Source: Minwuia sp.
GTDB taxonomy: Bacteria > Pseudomonadota > Alphaproteobacteria > Minwuiales > Minwuiaceae
Reading direction: 5' to 3'
Length of the DNA stretch: 64,000 bases
Assembly (NCBI GenBank): GCA_029210175.1
Contig: JARGPL010000015.1
Location: 186,001-250,000, forward strand
The notes beneath the pieces are model-generated. The model saw only the letters and a program-made list of their open reading frames with translations, searched no databases and was not told the DNA's origin. Position numbers and translations under genes: made by a program. Below, one piece after another: positions 25,976-35,842 of this stretch. Within the stretch, counting starts at the first letter, position 1. The number at the start of each line of letters is the position of its first letter.

Positions 25976-28844
25976 CCGGGCCTTGCGCTATGCTGCGTCC
26001 GTGACCAAGGAAACTGACATTTCTGATCCCGATCAGGCCAAGCGGTCAAATGACGACGCATTGCTGCTCGCCCTCGACATGGTCGGCGAAGCGGCGGCGC
26101 TGTTCGACGCCGATGACCGCTTCATGTTCTTCAACCGTACCTACCTGAAGATATGGCCCGAGATATCGAAAGAAATTCAGGTCGGGCGTCGCTATCGCGA
26201 TGTTGTCGAGAGCATCTGGGACAAGGGCCTGGTGCCGGCTGATGAACGCTATGGTCGGGCTGACTGGCTTGCGTACGCCCTGAATCAGCACCAGACGTTC
26301 AATACACCATTTGATCGGCGCACCGCCGACGGTCGCTGGCTTCGGTTCAGAAACCGCAAGCTGGATGACAGACTGCTGACCGTAGTGTCGGACGTGACCG
26401 AAGAGAAGGTTGCCGCGGACCTGGCAGAGGCGCAGGAGGAGGCGTTGCGCGATTTCGCGCTCGCCACTGCTGATTGGGTCTGGCAGATCGACGAATCCCT
26501 GCGCTTCGTCAATCCGGAAGCCAATGCCGGTATCGGAACCGGGCCATATTTCACGCGTTTTCTCGGCATGACCCGCTGGGAAGCCCTTGGCATCGACCCG
26601 GATGTGGATCCCAAATGGCATGCACATCGCGAAGCGCTCTGGCGCAAGAAGCCGTTCCGCGATTTTCGCTATGACTTCGAGCAGGACGACGGGACCCGTC
26701 GGCATGTCCGGATCAGCGGAACGCCGATATTTGACCGGGCTGGGGTCTTTGCGGGCTATCGCGGAACGGCGATCGACGAGACCGCGCTGCTGCGCGCGAG
26801 CGAGCGTGCGCATACCGCCGAGCGCTGGCTGCGACATGCGATTGACACGACCGAACAGGGCTACGCCATGTTCGATGATCGGCAAGCGCTGATCCTGTGG
26901 AACAAAGCATTGGAGGGGTTTCTGAGGTCGACCGACCTGCAGCTTGATACCGGCTTGCCGCTCAGCAGGCTCACATCGCTGTATCAGCGCCCCGGTAATC
27001 TTGCGGCTCAGATGGGCGTGCAGAGTGCGATGCTTACCCTGGTCGAGCAGCCGGCGGCAGGTCGCGACCACGATCCGGTAACCTATCTGCATCGGCTGAA
27101 TGACTACTGGTTCGAGATTCGCGCACAGAAGACACCGGATGGGTCGACGCTGATCGTCTGGACAGACGTCACGGCCCTGAAGGCACGGGAAGACGAACTC
27201 CGCCTGTCGCGCGACCACCTGGAAGACCGCGTGCGCGAACGCACGAATTCCCTGGCCCGGGCGAAGGCCGAGCTCGAATCGGTCATCGAAGAGCGGTCTG
27301 TGGCAGAAGACCGGCTCAGACAAAGTGAAAGCCAGCTGCGCCAGCTCGTGGAAGGATCGATCCAGAGCATCATGATCCACCGGGACCACCGTATCCTGTT
27401 TGCCAACCCGGCATTCCTGGAGCTGTTCCATCTGCCGTCCCTGCAGGCGGCGCGCCAGATCAAGGATGTGGGCACGATGATCGCCCCGCATGAGCGGCAG
27501 AAACTCATGGCCATGGCGGATGCCCGCATCATGGGCGAGACATCGCCGGATCGCTTCGAGATGCAGTACCGCCGGATGGATGGGTCACTGTTCTGGGGCG
27601 AACAGTTCGTTTCCGTGACCGAATGGGAAGGCAAGCCTGCCCTGCAGGTCGCGATCGTCGAGATCGAGGAACGCAAGCGCGCGGAAGCGGAATACCGCAA
27701 CATCTTCGAACATGCGACCGAAGGAATCTATCGCTCGACAAGGGAGGGTATCCAGCTGAGGGCCAACCCGGCACTTGTCACCATGAATGGCTACGAGAGC
27801 GAGCGGAAACTGACGGCTGCTGTGCCTGATGTATCGGAACAATGGTATGTCGAGCCGGGGCGCCGACAGGAATTCGTCGATCTGATGGAACGTGATGGCC
27901 GCGTGACCGATTTCGTGTCGGAAGTACGTCGCCTTCGCACGAAGGAGCGGATCTGGGTTTCAGAGAATGCTTTCGCCGTCCGCGATGCGGATGGCGAACT
28001 GCTGTATTATCAAGGCACTGTCCGCGACATCACGAGCCAGGTGCAGTCTCAGCGGGAACTGATTGCCGCGAAGGATGAGGCCGAGCGCGCGAACCAGGCC
28101 AAGTCGCAGTTCCTGGCCAAGATGAGTCACGAGCTCCGGACGCCACTGAATGCCATCATCGGCTTTTCCGAAATCTTCAAGAACGAAATCTTCGGGCCCC
28201 TTGGACATGAGAAATACTCGGAATACGCCAACGACATACTCGCCAGCGGCGAGCATCTGCTGGACCTGATCAACGATCTGCTCGATCTGGCCAAGGTCGA
28301 AGCGGGGGCGGTCGAATTGCAGGACGAGACGGTCAATCTGGCTGAACTGGCGGAACGTGCCGTCGATCTCCTGCGTCCGATATCGACAAAGCTGGAAGTT
28401 GCCGTTGACGTGGTCGACATGCGGCAATTGCCCGTCATCCGCGCCGACTCACGCGTGATCACGCAGATCCTGGTCAACCTGATTTCCAACGGGGTCAAGT
28501 TCAACCGTGCTGGCGGTACGGTGCGAATCCGCGGTGTCGAGGAAACAAGGCGCGGCGTGGGGATCACCGTGCAGGATGATGGGATTGGCATTGCGCCAGA
28601 GGATCTTGAAACCGTGCTGAGGCCCTTCGGCCAGATCGCCAATCAGATGGTGGCGGAACAGAAGGGCACGGGGTTGGGACTGCCCATCGTCAACTCGCTG
28701 GTGGAGTTGCACGGCGGAACGCTGGATATCGAAAGCACATCGGGCAAGGGAACCAGCGTCACGATCTGGCTGCCCGCTGACCGCATCATCACCCAGACAA
28801 CCCTGCCGCTTGCGGACCCGTCAGGTGCAGGAAACACTGCCTGA
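25932..28844 (+). CDS. Soluble multi-PAS histidine kinase, PleC/DivJ-like catalytic core
   Basis: The 970-residue protein has no membrane segment. About five PAS domains occupy roughly 45-150, 170-285, 300-395, 465-570 and 580-705, with a coiled coil near 400-460. HisKA follows (KMSHELRTPLNAIIGFSEIF, His733), then HATPase (NLISNGVKFN, DDGIGI, GTGLGLPIVNSL). The phosphoacceptor helix resembles PleC/DivJ-type kinases, which act on DivK/PleD-like receivers. No receiver domain or neighbouring regulator is present. The start ATG 25932 lies inside mltG (44-base overlap) but has AAGGAG 10 bases upstream. TTG 25983 or GTG 26001 are alternatives. Confidence 0.88.
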   Translation: MSGVGGSSSGSKANSRALRYAASVTKETDISDPDQAKRSNDDALLLALDMVGEAAALFDADDRFMFFNRTYLKIWPEISKEIQVGRRYRDVVESIWDKGLVPADERYGRADWLAYALNQHQTFNTPFDRRTADGRWLRFRNRKLDDRLLTVVSDVTEEKVAADLAEAQEEALRDFALATADWVWQIDESLRFVNPEANAGIGTGPYFTRFLGMTRWEALGIDPDVDPKWHAHREALWRKKPFRDFRYDFEQDDGTRRHVRISGTPIFDRAGVFAGYRGTAIDETALLRASERAHTAERWLRHAIDTTEQGYAMFDDRQALILWNKALEGFLRSTDLQLDTGLPLSRLTSLYQRPGNLAAQMGVQSAMLTLVEQPAAGRDHDPVTYLHRLNDYWFEIRAQKTPDGSTLIVWTDVTALKAREDELRLSRDHLEDRVRERTNSLARAKAELESVIEERSVAEDRLRQSESQLRQLVEGSIQSIMIHRDHRILFANPAFLELFHLPSLQAARQIKDVGTMIAPHERQKLMAMADARIMGETSPDRFEMQYRRMDGSLFWGEQFVSVTEWEGKPALQVAIVEIEERKRAEAEYRNIFEHATEGIYRSTREGIQLRANPALVTMNGYESERKLTAAVPDVSEQWYVEPGRRQEFVDLMERDGRVTDFVSEVRRLRTKERIWVSENAFAVRDADGELLYYQGTVRDITSQVQSQRELIAAKDEAERANQAKSQFLAKMSHELRTPLNAIIGFSEIFKNEIFGPLGHEKYSEYANDILASGEHLLDLINDLLDLAKVEAGAVELQDETVNLAELAERAVDLLRPISTKLEVAVDVVDMRQLPVIRADSRVITQILVNLISNGVKFNRAGGTVRIRGVEETRRGVGITVQDDGIGIAPEDLETVLRPFGQIANQMVAEQKGTGLGLPIVNSLVELHGGTLDIESTSGKGTSVTIWLPADRIITQTTLPLADPSGAGNTA

Positions 28845-28873
28845 CGTCGGACAGATGATTCGAAGGATTGCGC

Positions 28874-29761
28874 ATGGCCATCAACAGCATGACCGGATTT
28901 GCCCGTCGCGAGGGCGCTCTGGATGACTGGAAATGGATCTGGGAAGCCAGGTCCGTCAATGGCAAGGGCCTGGATGTGCGGTTTCGTGTGCCTTCGGCGT
29001 TCAGCACCGATGATGCTGCACTGAAACGCCAGGTGCAGGCGGCCTTCGCCCGCGGCAACATCAATGTCACGCTGAACCTGGAACGGGACCGCAAGGAAAG
29101 TCATCTGTCGGTCAATGTCGATTGGCTGGCTGAACTGGCCCGCCAGGCACATGCCGTTGCTGCCGAAACGGGCGGGGGGGCGGTTGATGTCAGCGCTCTG
29201 ATGGCGGTACGCGGTGTCGTCGATGTGGCTGATCCCGAAGATGATGATGGCGCTACAGAAGCCCGTGACGCGCTCATCAGCGCAGACTTCTGCGAGTTGC
29301 TGGTCGATCTCGCCCGCGCCCGGGCCGAGGAGGGCGCGCGCCTGGCGGGGATCACCAGCGATCTGGTGGCTGAGATCGAGCAGCAGATCGCGGCTGCATC
29401 CACGACCGATGCAGCGAGGCCGGACCAGCGCAGGCTGCGCATGGAAACAGCATTGCGGGAACTGCTCGATCTGGATCCTCCGGTGACGGAGGATCGCCTG
29501 GCGCAGGAACTCGCGATACTGGCGACACGGGGCGATATCCGCGAGGAGATCGACCGCCTGATCGCACATGTTGCCCAGGCCCGGGATCTCGCTGCGAGCG
29601 AGGAGCCGGTGGGAAGGCGTCTGGATTTCCTGGCGCAGGAATTCAACCGTGAAGCGAATACGCTCTGTTCGAAATCGGGCGACGTGGCCCTGACACGGAT
29701 CGGCATGGCCATGAAAGCCACCATCGACCGCCTGCGCGAGCAGGTGCAGAACGTCGAATGA
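28874..29761 (+). CDS. yicC: YicC family endoribonuclease
   Basis: The 295-residue protein starts INSMTGFARREG, the YicC N-terminal signature, and ends with the conserved block RRLDFLAQEFNREANTLCSKS. YicC-type proteins are reported RNA-cleaving enzymes involved in small-RNA turnover. The yicC-gmk pairing is classical. ATG 28874 is chosen over TTG 28868. The stop overlaps an in-frame ATG of the gmk region (ATGA). Confidence 0.93.
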   Translation: MAINSMTGFARREGALDDWKWIWEARSVNGKGLDVRFRVPSAFSTDDAALKRQVQAAFARGNINVTLNLERDRKESHLSVNVDWLAELARQAHAVAAETGGGAVDVSALMAVRGVVDVADPEDDDGATEARDALISADFCELLVDLARARAEEGARLAGITSDLVAEIEQQIAAASTTDAARPDQRRLRMETALRELLDLDPPVTEDRLAQELAILATRGDIREEIDRLIAHVAQARDLAASEEPVGRRLDFLAQEFNREANTLCSKSGDVALTRIGMAMKATIDRLREQVQNVE

Positions 29762-29775
29762 CGGGGGAGAGCACG

Positions 29776-30426
29776 ATGTCTGCAGGCATGTCACGCAAGG
29801 GACTGATGTTCGTGATTTCCTCGCCGTCGGGGGCTGGCAAGACGACGATTGCACGTGAGTTGCTGGACAATGAACCGAAACTGGAAATGTCGGTGTCGAT
29901 GACGACCCGCCCGCAGCGCGCGGGTGAGGTGGAGGGGCGAGACTATTTCTTCGTGGACAAGGCGACATTTGATCAGACGGTCCAAGATGGCGGCCTGCTC
30001 GAACACGCTACTGTTTTCGGCAACAGCTACGGGACGCCGGTCGCACCGGTTGATCGGGCGCTTCAGGATGGCAAGGATGTCTTGTTCGACGTTGACTGGC
30101 AGGGAGCGCAGCAGATGCGAGCCCGGCGTGTCGACGATATCGTGTCTGTCTTCATCCTGCCCCCCAATGCCGAAGAGCTGGAGCGACGGCTGACGACCCG
30201 CGGGCGTGATCCCGATGAGGTGGTGCGGCAACGCATGGCCAAGGCGGCGGATGAAATGAGCCGCTACGACGCTTACGACTACATCGTCGTGAATGACGAC
30301 CTTGATCGGTGTCTGGGCCAGGTACGGGCGATTCTGCATGCCGAACGGGCGCGCCGCCAAAGGCTGGTCAATCTTCCTGCATTCGTGCGCGGCTTGAGCG
30401 GTCCTTACGCAGCAGAAGCCTCGTAG
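29776..30426 (+). CDS. gmk: Guanylate kinase
   Basis: The protein is 216 residues from ATG 29776, which has GGGGGAG 6 bases upstream. ATG 29758 overlapping the yicC stop would add six residues. P-loop [10 protein letters not shown], then [21 protein letters not shown] and the [11 protein letters not shown] segment are hallmark. It phosphorylates GMP to GDP in the cytoplasm. The 3' end overlaps the convergent rsmA end by 22 bases. Confidence 0.95.
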   Translation: MSAGMSRKGLMFVISSPSGAGKTTIARELLDNEPKLEMSVSMTTRPQRAGEVEGRDYFFVDKATFDQTVQDGGLLEHATVFGNSYGTPVAPVDRALQDGKDVLFDVDWQGAQQMRARRVDDIVSVFILPPNAEELERRLTTRGRDPDEVVRQRMAKAADEMSRYDAYDYIVVNDDLDRCLGQVRAILHAERARRQRLVNLPAFVRGLSGPYAAEAS

Positions 30427-31244
30427 ACCCGCGCCAGCGCCGCGAACTCCTCGATCTGAAGTGTTTCCGCACGCCTTGTCGGGTCGATGCCAGCCGCCGC
30501 CAGTGCGGCAATGGGGTCACCACCCATCGACTTCAGGCTCTGGCGCAGCATCTTGCGACGCTGATTGAAGGCAGCGGCCACGACCTTCGACAGGATCTCA
30601 GGATCTGCAGCACCCCGTTTCGTTGACCGGGGTATCAGGTTGACGACGGCTGAGGCAACCTTGGGCGGTGGCGTGAAGGCACGGGCGGGCAGGTCCATGA
30701 CAATGTGGCAATCCGCTGCCCAGCCACACATCACAGCCAGGCGACCGTACGCCTTGTCGCCCGGGCTGGCGACGATGCGCTCTGCCACCTCACGCTGGAA
30801 CATCAGCGTCAGGCTGGCGAAATTGTCCAGGCGGTCGAGCCATTGAAACAGCAGCGGCGTGCCGACGTTGTAGGGCAGGTTGGCCACGACGCGGGCACCC
30901 GGGGCCAGGGTCCCCACATCATCGAATGTCAGGGCGTCACCTTCCACGATCTCCAGCCGCCCGTCACTTGCTGCGCGAATTTCCTCCAGCGCGGCGAGGC
31001 AGCGGCTGTCCTTCTCCACCGCGACCACGCGGCGGGCGCCGGCTGCCAGCAGCCCGCGTGTCAGGCCACCCGGGCCGGGACCGACCTCCAGCACGTCGCA
31101 CTGGCTGAGATCACCGGCCAGGCGGGCAATGCGCCCGGTCAGGTTCAGATCAAGCAGGAAATGCTGCCCAAGCCCCTTCCTGGCATCCAGCCCGTGGGTG
31201 CGGATCACATCACGCAGTGGGGGCAGATCATCAAGGCTGCTCAT
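30405..31244 (-). CDS. rsmA: 16S rRNA dimethyladenosine methyltransferase RsmA (KsgA)
   Basis: The 279-residue protein from ATG 31244 has KGLGQHFL, the SAM-binding [13 protein letters not shown] and the catalytic [14 protein letters not shown] motif (NLPY). It dimethylates two adjacent adenines near the 3' end of 16S rRNA. It lies 10 bases after pdxA in the lpt-surA-pdxA-rsmA operon. A longer frame to 31307 overlaps pdxA and is not favoured. Confidence 0.95.
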   Translation of the reverse strand: MSSLDDLPPLRDVIRTHGLDARKGLGQHFLLDLNLTGRIARLAGDLSQCDVLEVGPGPGGLTRGLLAAGARRVVAVEKDSRCLAALEEIRAASDGRLEIVEGDALTFDDVGTLAPGARVVANLPYNVGTPLLFQWLDRLDNFASLTLMFQREVAERIVASPGDKAYGRLAVMCGWAADCHIVMDLPARAFTPPPKVASAVVNLIPRSTKRGAADPEILSKVVAAAFNQRRKMLRQSLKSMGGDPIAALAAAGIDPTRRAETLQIEEFAALARVYEASAA

Positions 31245-31254
31245 CTGGCGCTGC

Positions 31255-32241
31255 TCATCGGGTGCTGCGGCGTCTGGCAATATCGGCGGCCAGTCGGATG
31301 GCTGCAATCAGGCTGTCGGGTCGCGCGATACCCTTGCCCGCGATATCGAACGCCGTGCCATGGTCGGGCGACGTCCGCACGATCGGCAGGCCCAGGGTGA
31401 CGTTGACGCCCTGATCGAAATCCAGCGTCTTCGCCGGAACCAGCGCCTGATCGTGATACATGCAGATCGCCGCGTCGAAGCGCGCGCGTGCCGGGGCGTG
31501 AAACATCGTGTCGGCGGGCAGGGGACCAACCACGTGATGGCCCTCAGCATTCAGTGCTTCCACCGCCGGGCGGATGATCGCCTCGTCTTCGGTGCCCAAT
31601 GCACCGCCTTCTCCGGCATGGGGGTTGAGGCCCGCAAAGGCGACCCGCGCAGGCATGCAGCCAAAGTCTCTCGTCAGGGCTGCCAGCACGATGCGCCCGA
31701 TGGCTATCAGTTCGTCGGTGCGGAGCGCGCCGGACACTTCGGCGAGCGGCAGGTGGATGGTTGCCGGGACAACACGCAGGCTGGGGCCGGCAATCATCAT
31801 GACGGGACGGTCACCGCCCGACAGCTCGGCCACGAATTCCGTATGGCCGGGGTGACGAAAACCGGCGTCATACAGCAACGCCTTGTTGATCGGGTTGGTG
31901 ACCATGCCCGCCGCGGAACCATCCATGCACGCGGTCACCGCACGGCTGATGCTCTCGATCACCAGTGCGGCATCGGCGGCATGTGGACGTCCCGGATGCC
32001 CCTGCACCGAACTGGACAGGGGGATGACGGGAATGGCCCGACCGAAGCATGCACTTGCGTCCGCTGGCCGTGCGATCTCCATCAGGGGGGCATTGGTCAG
32101 GCGACGCAGGCGCGCCGGATCATCCAGCAGGCAGAATGGCGACAGGGCGCCTCGCGCGCGTGCCTCCCACGCGGCGACGGCGATCTCCCCCCCGATCCCG
32201 GCGGGTTCGCCCATGGTCAGGATCAGCGGGGTATCCGTCAT
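31255..32241 (-). CDS. pdxA: 4-hydroxythreonine-4-phosphate dehydrogenase
   Basis: The 328-residue protein begins [12 protein letters not shown]. Metal ligands are visible in the GHTEF segment, [10 protein letters not shown] and [13 protein letters not shown], and the C-terminal [15 protein letters not shown] is family-typical. It oxidises 4-phosphohydroxy-threonine in pyridoxal phosphate synthesis. ATG 32241 lies just after the surA stop (32244-32246). It is part of the same minus-strand operon. Confidence 0.95.
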   Translation of the reverse strand: MTDTPLILTMGEPAGIGGEIAVAAWEARARGALSPFCLLDDPARLRRLTNAPLMEIARPADASACFGRAIPVIPLSSSVQGHPGRPHAADAALVIESISRAVTACMDGSAAGMVTNPINKALLYDAGFRHPGHTEFVAELSGGDRPVMMIAGPSLRVVPATIHLPLAEVSGALRTDELIAIGRIVLAALTRDFGCMPARVAFAGLNPHAGEGGALGTEDEAIIRPAVEALNAEGHHVVGPLPADTMFHAPARARFDAAICMYHDQALVPAKTLDFDQGVNVTLGLPIVRTSPDHGTAFDIAGKGIARPDSLIAAIRLAADIARRRSTR

Positions 32242-32243
32242 GT

Positions 32244-33503
32244 TCAACGCAGGTCGATGATGGCATCACGGCGGAGGTCGCGCATGGCACTCTGCGCGCG
32301 CTGATTCAGCTTGCGCAGGATCAGGTCGGTTCGCACCTGCTCGCGATCCGGCTCCGCATTGACCGGTGCCGAGCGATTGCAGATGACCAGCACGTGTATA
32401 CCAGCTGCCGTGCGCAGGGACGCACTGCTCTCACCCACATTCAGCTGGGCAATGGCCTTGCCGAAATCATCTGGCAGGTCGCCGATCTTCAGCGTTCCCA
32501 ATTGGGCGGACTGGGCATTCTCGATGGTTGCTGCGACCTGCTCCAGCCCCGCGCAGCTGCGAATGCGTTCGCGTGCCTGTTCGGCATCGCTGCGGGCGCG
32601 GACGACCGATGCATCGCTGGCATTGCGGCCCAGCGGGATCAGCAGCTGTGCCAGTTCGACTTCGATACCGTCGACCGCTTCTTCACCGATGACCCTGCGC
32701 CCCTGCACCGACACGATGGTGAAGCCAAGGGGGGTCGGTATGGGGTCGGATACCTGTCCGGCGGAAAGGCTGCCAAGCACGGCTGCGACGTCATCGTTCA
32801 ACTGTGCCGGACGTACCCAGCCGACAAATCCACCCTCAGCCGCATTGGCACCGATGGAGAACTGTCTGGCCAGTGCTGCAAAATCGGCACCGGTGCGGAC
32901 CTGACGGACAAGCCGCTCCGCAGCGTCCAGAACATCCTGTTCATCCTGCGGTCGATCAACGCCGAGCACGATCTCGCTGACCAGGAACACCGGTTGTCCC
33001 TTGCTGGCAGCCCGCTCGGCAACGGCTGCGTCGATTTCCTCATCGGAAACATCGACGGTCCGCAGCAGTCGGGCACTGACATACTGTTCCCATGCGATGC
33101 TGGCCAGATACTGGCGGCGCAGGGTGGAGAGGTCGACCCCGGCCCCTTCCAGTCGCGACGACAGGGCCAGCGCACTCAGGTTGTTGCGCCGCGCAAGAGC
33201 CTCGATTTCCCTGTCGATCTGTTCGTTGGTGACTTCGACCCCGATATTGCGTGCGGCCTGCATCTGCAGGCTTTCGTCGATGAGATTGCGCAGCACCTGG
33301 GCGCGAACCCGTCGTCGGGTGTCTGCTGTCCGGGGCAGGTTGGCGCTGACAATGACCAGATTCAGCCGCTCTTCGAGGTCGAAGGCCGAGATCACCTCGT
33401 CATTTACGACAGCGGCAATGCCAAACACCTGCTGGGCCTGAGCCTCGCGGGGATGGCTGGTCAGGATCAACAGCCCGATCAAGGCAATGAGGAAGGCACG
33501 CAT
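32244..33503 (-). CDS. surA: Periplasmic chaperone/peptidyl-prolyl isomerase SurA
   Basis: This 419-residue protein has a signal peptide (MRAFLIALIGLLILTSHPREAQA). The SurA N-terminal domain follows (VVNDEVISAFDLEERL, VLRNLIDESLQMQAA). The following parvulin-like regions are diverged (FAALARQFSIGANAAEGGFVGWV, LGFTIVSVQGRR). It helps fold outer-membrane proteins such as LptD, encoded upstream. ATG 33503 is preceded by GGAG. The open frame runs further but without a sensible signal. Confidence 0.92.
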   Translation of the reverse strand: MRAFLIALIGLLILTSHPREAQAQQVFGIAAVVNDEVISAFDLEERLNLVIVSANLPRTADTRRRVRAQVLRNLIDESLQMQAARNIGVEVTNEQIDREIEALARRNNLSALALSSRLEGAGVDLSTLRRQYLASIAWEQYVSARLLRTVDVSDEEIDAAVAERAASKGQPVFLVSEIVLGVDRPQDEQDVLDAAERLVRQVRTGADFAALARQFSIGANAAEGGFVGWVRPAQLNDDVAAVLGSLSAGQVSDPIPTPLGFTIVSVQGRRVIGEEAVDGIEVELAQLLIPLGRNASDASVVRARSDAEQARERIRSCAGLEQVAATIENAQSAQLGTLKIGDLPDDFGKAIAQLNVGESSASLRTAAGIHVLVICNRSAPVNAEPDREQVRTDLILRKLNQRAQSAMRDLRRDAIIDLR

Positions 33504-33688
33504 GACAGCTTCGCTCCGGGTTTCACGTCTGTTCCATGGCTTAGCGGATTGCTCGGCGCTTTCCAACCGGGACTGCGATGCGACCGTGTCTTTGATATCC
33601 GGCTGGCGGCAGGCAATGCTTGCAGCAGGGGTTCTGCAACCCGCCCTGCCTTGTTCAGACAGGGTCAGTCTGGCGGGGGAGTGCGTCG

Positions 33689-35842
33689 TCAGTTGAGACC
33701 CAGCAGCTTCACGCGGACAAAGACCGAGGTTGACTCCTTGATGTCGCGGTCGCTGGTGAAGTCGCGCACGGCGCCGATCTGGAAATCGAAGCATTCGTCC
33801 AGATAGTGCAGCCCGATTTCTGCCCGCAACGACCCACCGGATCGGGTCAGGTCGCGGCGGTAGGCACCGAATATCTGCCAGTCCTTGGCCAGTGCGGCGG
33901 AGGCTTCCGTGTTCAGTTCCTCGACATCACCGGCTGCGACACCGCCGCCAATGGCCGACTGCGAGACATAGCCCAGCTTCAACTTGTACCGCTCGTCACC
34001 GGCCTCCAGCAGGTGTTCGTGGCGTTCGATGGTGGGACCGTCCGCATCGAAGCGGAACCGCAGGGAATAATTGACCAGGTCGGAAGGGGCGATGCTCAGG
34101 CGGCCCACGAAATCCGACAGCCTGTCCTCCAGCCCGGTTCCGACTGCCGCCGAACTTGTCTGGTTCAGGCGGATCGATTGCCCGACGATCAAATCCGTTC
34201 GTCCGCCACTTTCGCCGTGCAGGCCCAGGCGAATGCCGTAATTGACACGGCTGCCGCTCTCGATCCGGTCAAAGCCGACAAAACGGTTCCTCTCGAACAG
34301 ATTGGCCTCCGAGAATTCGAAACTCTGCGAATCCTCATTCGGGATGGCGCTGGGGTTGCCTCCGGCGGGGGACGCGATGATCTGGACCAAAGGCTCGAAC
34401 GTCTGCATCAGGCGGCCATCCTGGCGCGCCATGGGAAGCCGCCAGAGCATGCTGGCCATGGGCCAGACCCGCCCGGTCAGTTCATCATCGTTCGTGGCCG
34501 TGATGTCGGTGCTCTGCGCTTCGGATACCGAATAGCCGTCACCGCGCAGATGCAGACCGAACGTCATCAGGTCGCCAAAGGACCCGATATGGTCCGTCGA
34601 CCAGTCACCCTCCAGTGATACGCGCCGCGTATCGCGGCCACCGGTGCGCTGCAACGCCACCATGCTCGCCGTGCCATCCAGCCGTCCGCCAAACGACGGT
34701 TCGCCGCTGGCGGTATAGCTTGCCAGGGGCAGGACGAAGGGCGTGTCACCGTCCTTGTCGTTCTGCCGCAGGCTCTGGAACGCGAAAAATTCAACGGACG
34801 CTGCATGCCTTCCCTCGATACCTCGCAGATAGACATCGGACGTCAGGACATCAGCCGAACTGATGTCATATCGTTGCAGGTATGTATCGTCGCTGGCGCG
34901 GTTGATATCGAAGCCAGTGACGAAACCATTGCCAGCACTGAATTCGCCAGCCGAACTCAGGTGGCCACGAAATTCCTCTGCGCCGGTCTTGTTGTTGTTG
35001 ATGTCGACTTCATCGACGTAGGTGATGCTGCCGGTTGTATCGAACTTTCCTGTGTCATAGCGCTGGCGGTATTCACCACCGAAGACGACCCCCTCCTTGG
35101 TGGTGATGCGGGGGCTGAACGTCAGGTCACTGGTGTCATCCAGCACGACATACAGGGGCAGGGTCAGCTGTCCGCCAAGTTCCGTCGAAGATCCGATGAT
35201 CGGGGTCAGCAGGCCGGTCTTGCGCTTCACTGTCGGGTCCGGGTGATAGAAGTACGGCGTGTAGAAGATCGGCACACCGAACATCTCGAACATCGCGTCT
35301 TCGTACTCTACGATCTCCGTCGACAGGTCGCGGGTAACCGTGCCGGACTTGATCTGCCAGATGGGTGGCCGGTCCGGATGATCGGGGCAGGCTTCACAGC
35401 GGGTGTAGACCGCGCGCTCCAGGACCGTGCGATCCTCGCCTTCGCGTCGGGCGACGCGCGCTGACAGGCGGCTACGGTCGGCCCGCAGCACGCGAATTTC
35501 CCGGATAACGCCTTGCTTGAAGCTGTCGGAAAGTTCCAGATACTCGGCAAATGCCACATCGCCGCTCGGCTCCCGCAGCACCACATTGCCGCTGGCCGTG
35601 ACGATGTCATCGCGTTCGTTGTAGGTCACCGTGTCGGCGAACAGGATGCGGTCACCCTGGGATATCTCGACACTGCCACGCGCCGTGACCAGACCCAGCG
35701 TCCGGTCGTAGACCATCTCATCGGCCTCGAGTTCCGTAGGCAGGTTCGCGCTGTCCTGGGCAAGCAAGGGGGCAGCCAGACCGAACAGCAACAGGCCAAC
35801 CAGTGGTGCAAGTACCCTGCGTATCGGGAATGGAATTCTCAT
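33689..35842 (-). CDS. lptD: LPS-assembly protein LptD
   Basis: This 717-residue outer-membrane protein has a signal peptide (about 1-28), an OstA/LptA-like jellyroll (LEADEMVYDRTLGLVTARGS, YNERDDIVTASGNVVL) and a C-terminal barrel (FFAFQSLRQNDKDG, LHYLDECFDFQIGAVRDF). Cysteines in YTRCEACPDHP and DECFDF could form the inter-domain disulfide. With LptE it inserts LPS in the outer leaflet. The start overlaps the lptG stop by 4 bases (ATGA). Confidence 0.95.
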   Translation of the reverse strand: MRIPFPIRRVLAPLVGLLLFGLAAPLLAQDSANLPTELEADEMVYDRTLGLVTARGSVEISQGDRILFADTVTYNERDDIVTASGNVVLREPSGDVAFAEYLELSDSFKQGVIREIRVLRADRSRLSARVARREGEDRTVLERAVYTRCEACPDHPDRPPIWQIKSGTVTRDLSTEIVEYEDAMFEMFGVPIFYTPYFYHPDPTVKRKTGLLTPIIGSSTELGGQLTLPLYVVLDDTSDLTFSPRITTKEGVVFGGEYRQRYDTGKFDTTGSITYVDEVDINNNKTGAEEFRGHLSSAGEFSAGNGFVTGFDINRASDDTYLQRYDISSADVLTSDVYLRGIEGRHAASVEFFAFQSLRQNDKDGDTPFVLPLASYTASGEPSFGGRLDGTASMVALQRTGGRDTRRVSLEGDWSTDHIGSFGDLMTFGLHLRGDGYSVSEAQSTDITATNDDELTGRVWPMASMLWRLPMARQDGRLMQTFEPLVQIIASPAGGNPSAIPNEDSQSFEFSEANLFERNRFVGFDRIESGSRVNYGIRLGLHGESGGRTDLIVGQSIRLNQTSSAAVGTGLEDRLSDFVGRLSIAPSDLVNYSLRFRFDADGPTIERHEHLLEAGDERYKLKLGYVSQSAIGGGVAAGDVEELNTEASAALAKDWQIFGAYRRDLTRSGGSLRAEIGLHYLDECFDFQIGAVRDFTSDRDIKESTSVFVRVKLLGLN

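Noticed and set aside
32049-33806. Plus-strand frame of 585 codons opposite surA
   Set aside because: SurA motifs on the other strand are clear; this frame is a shadow.
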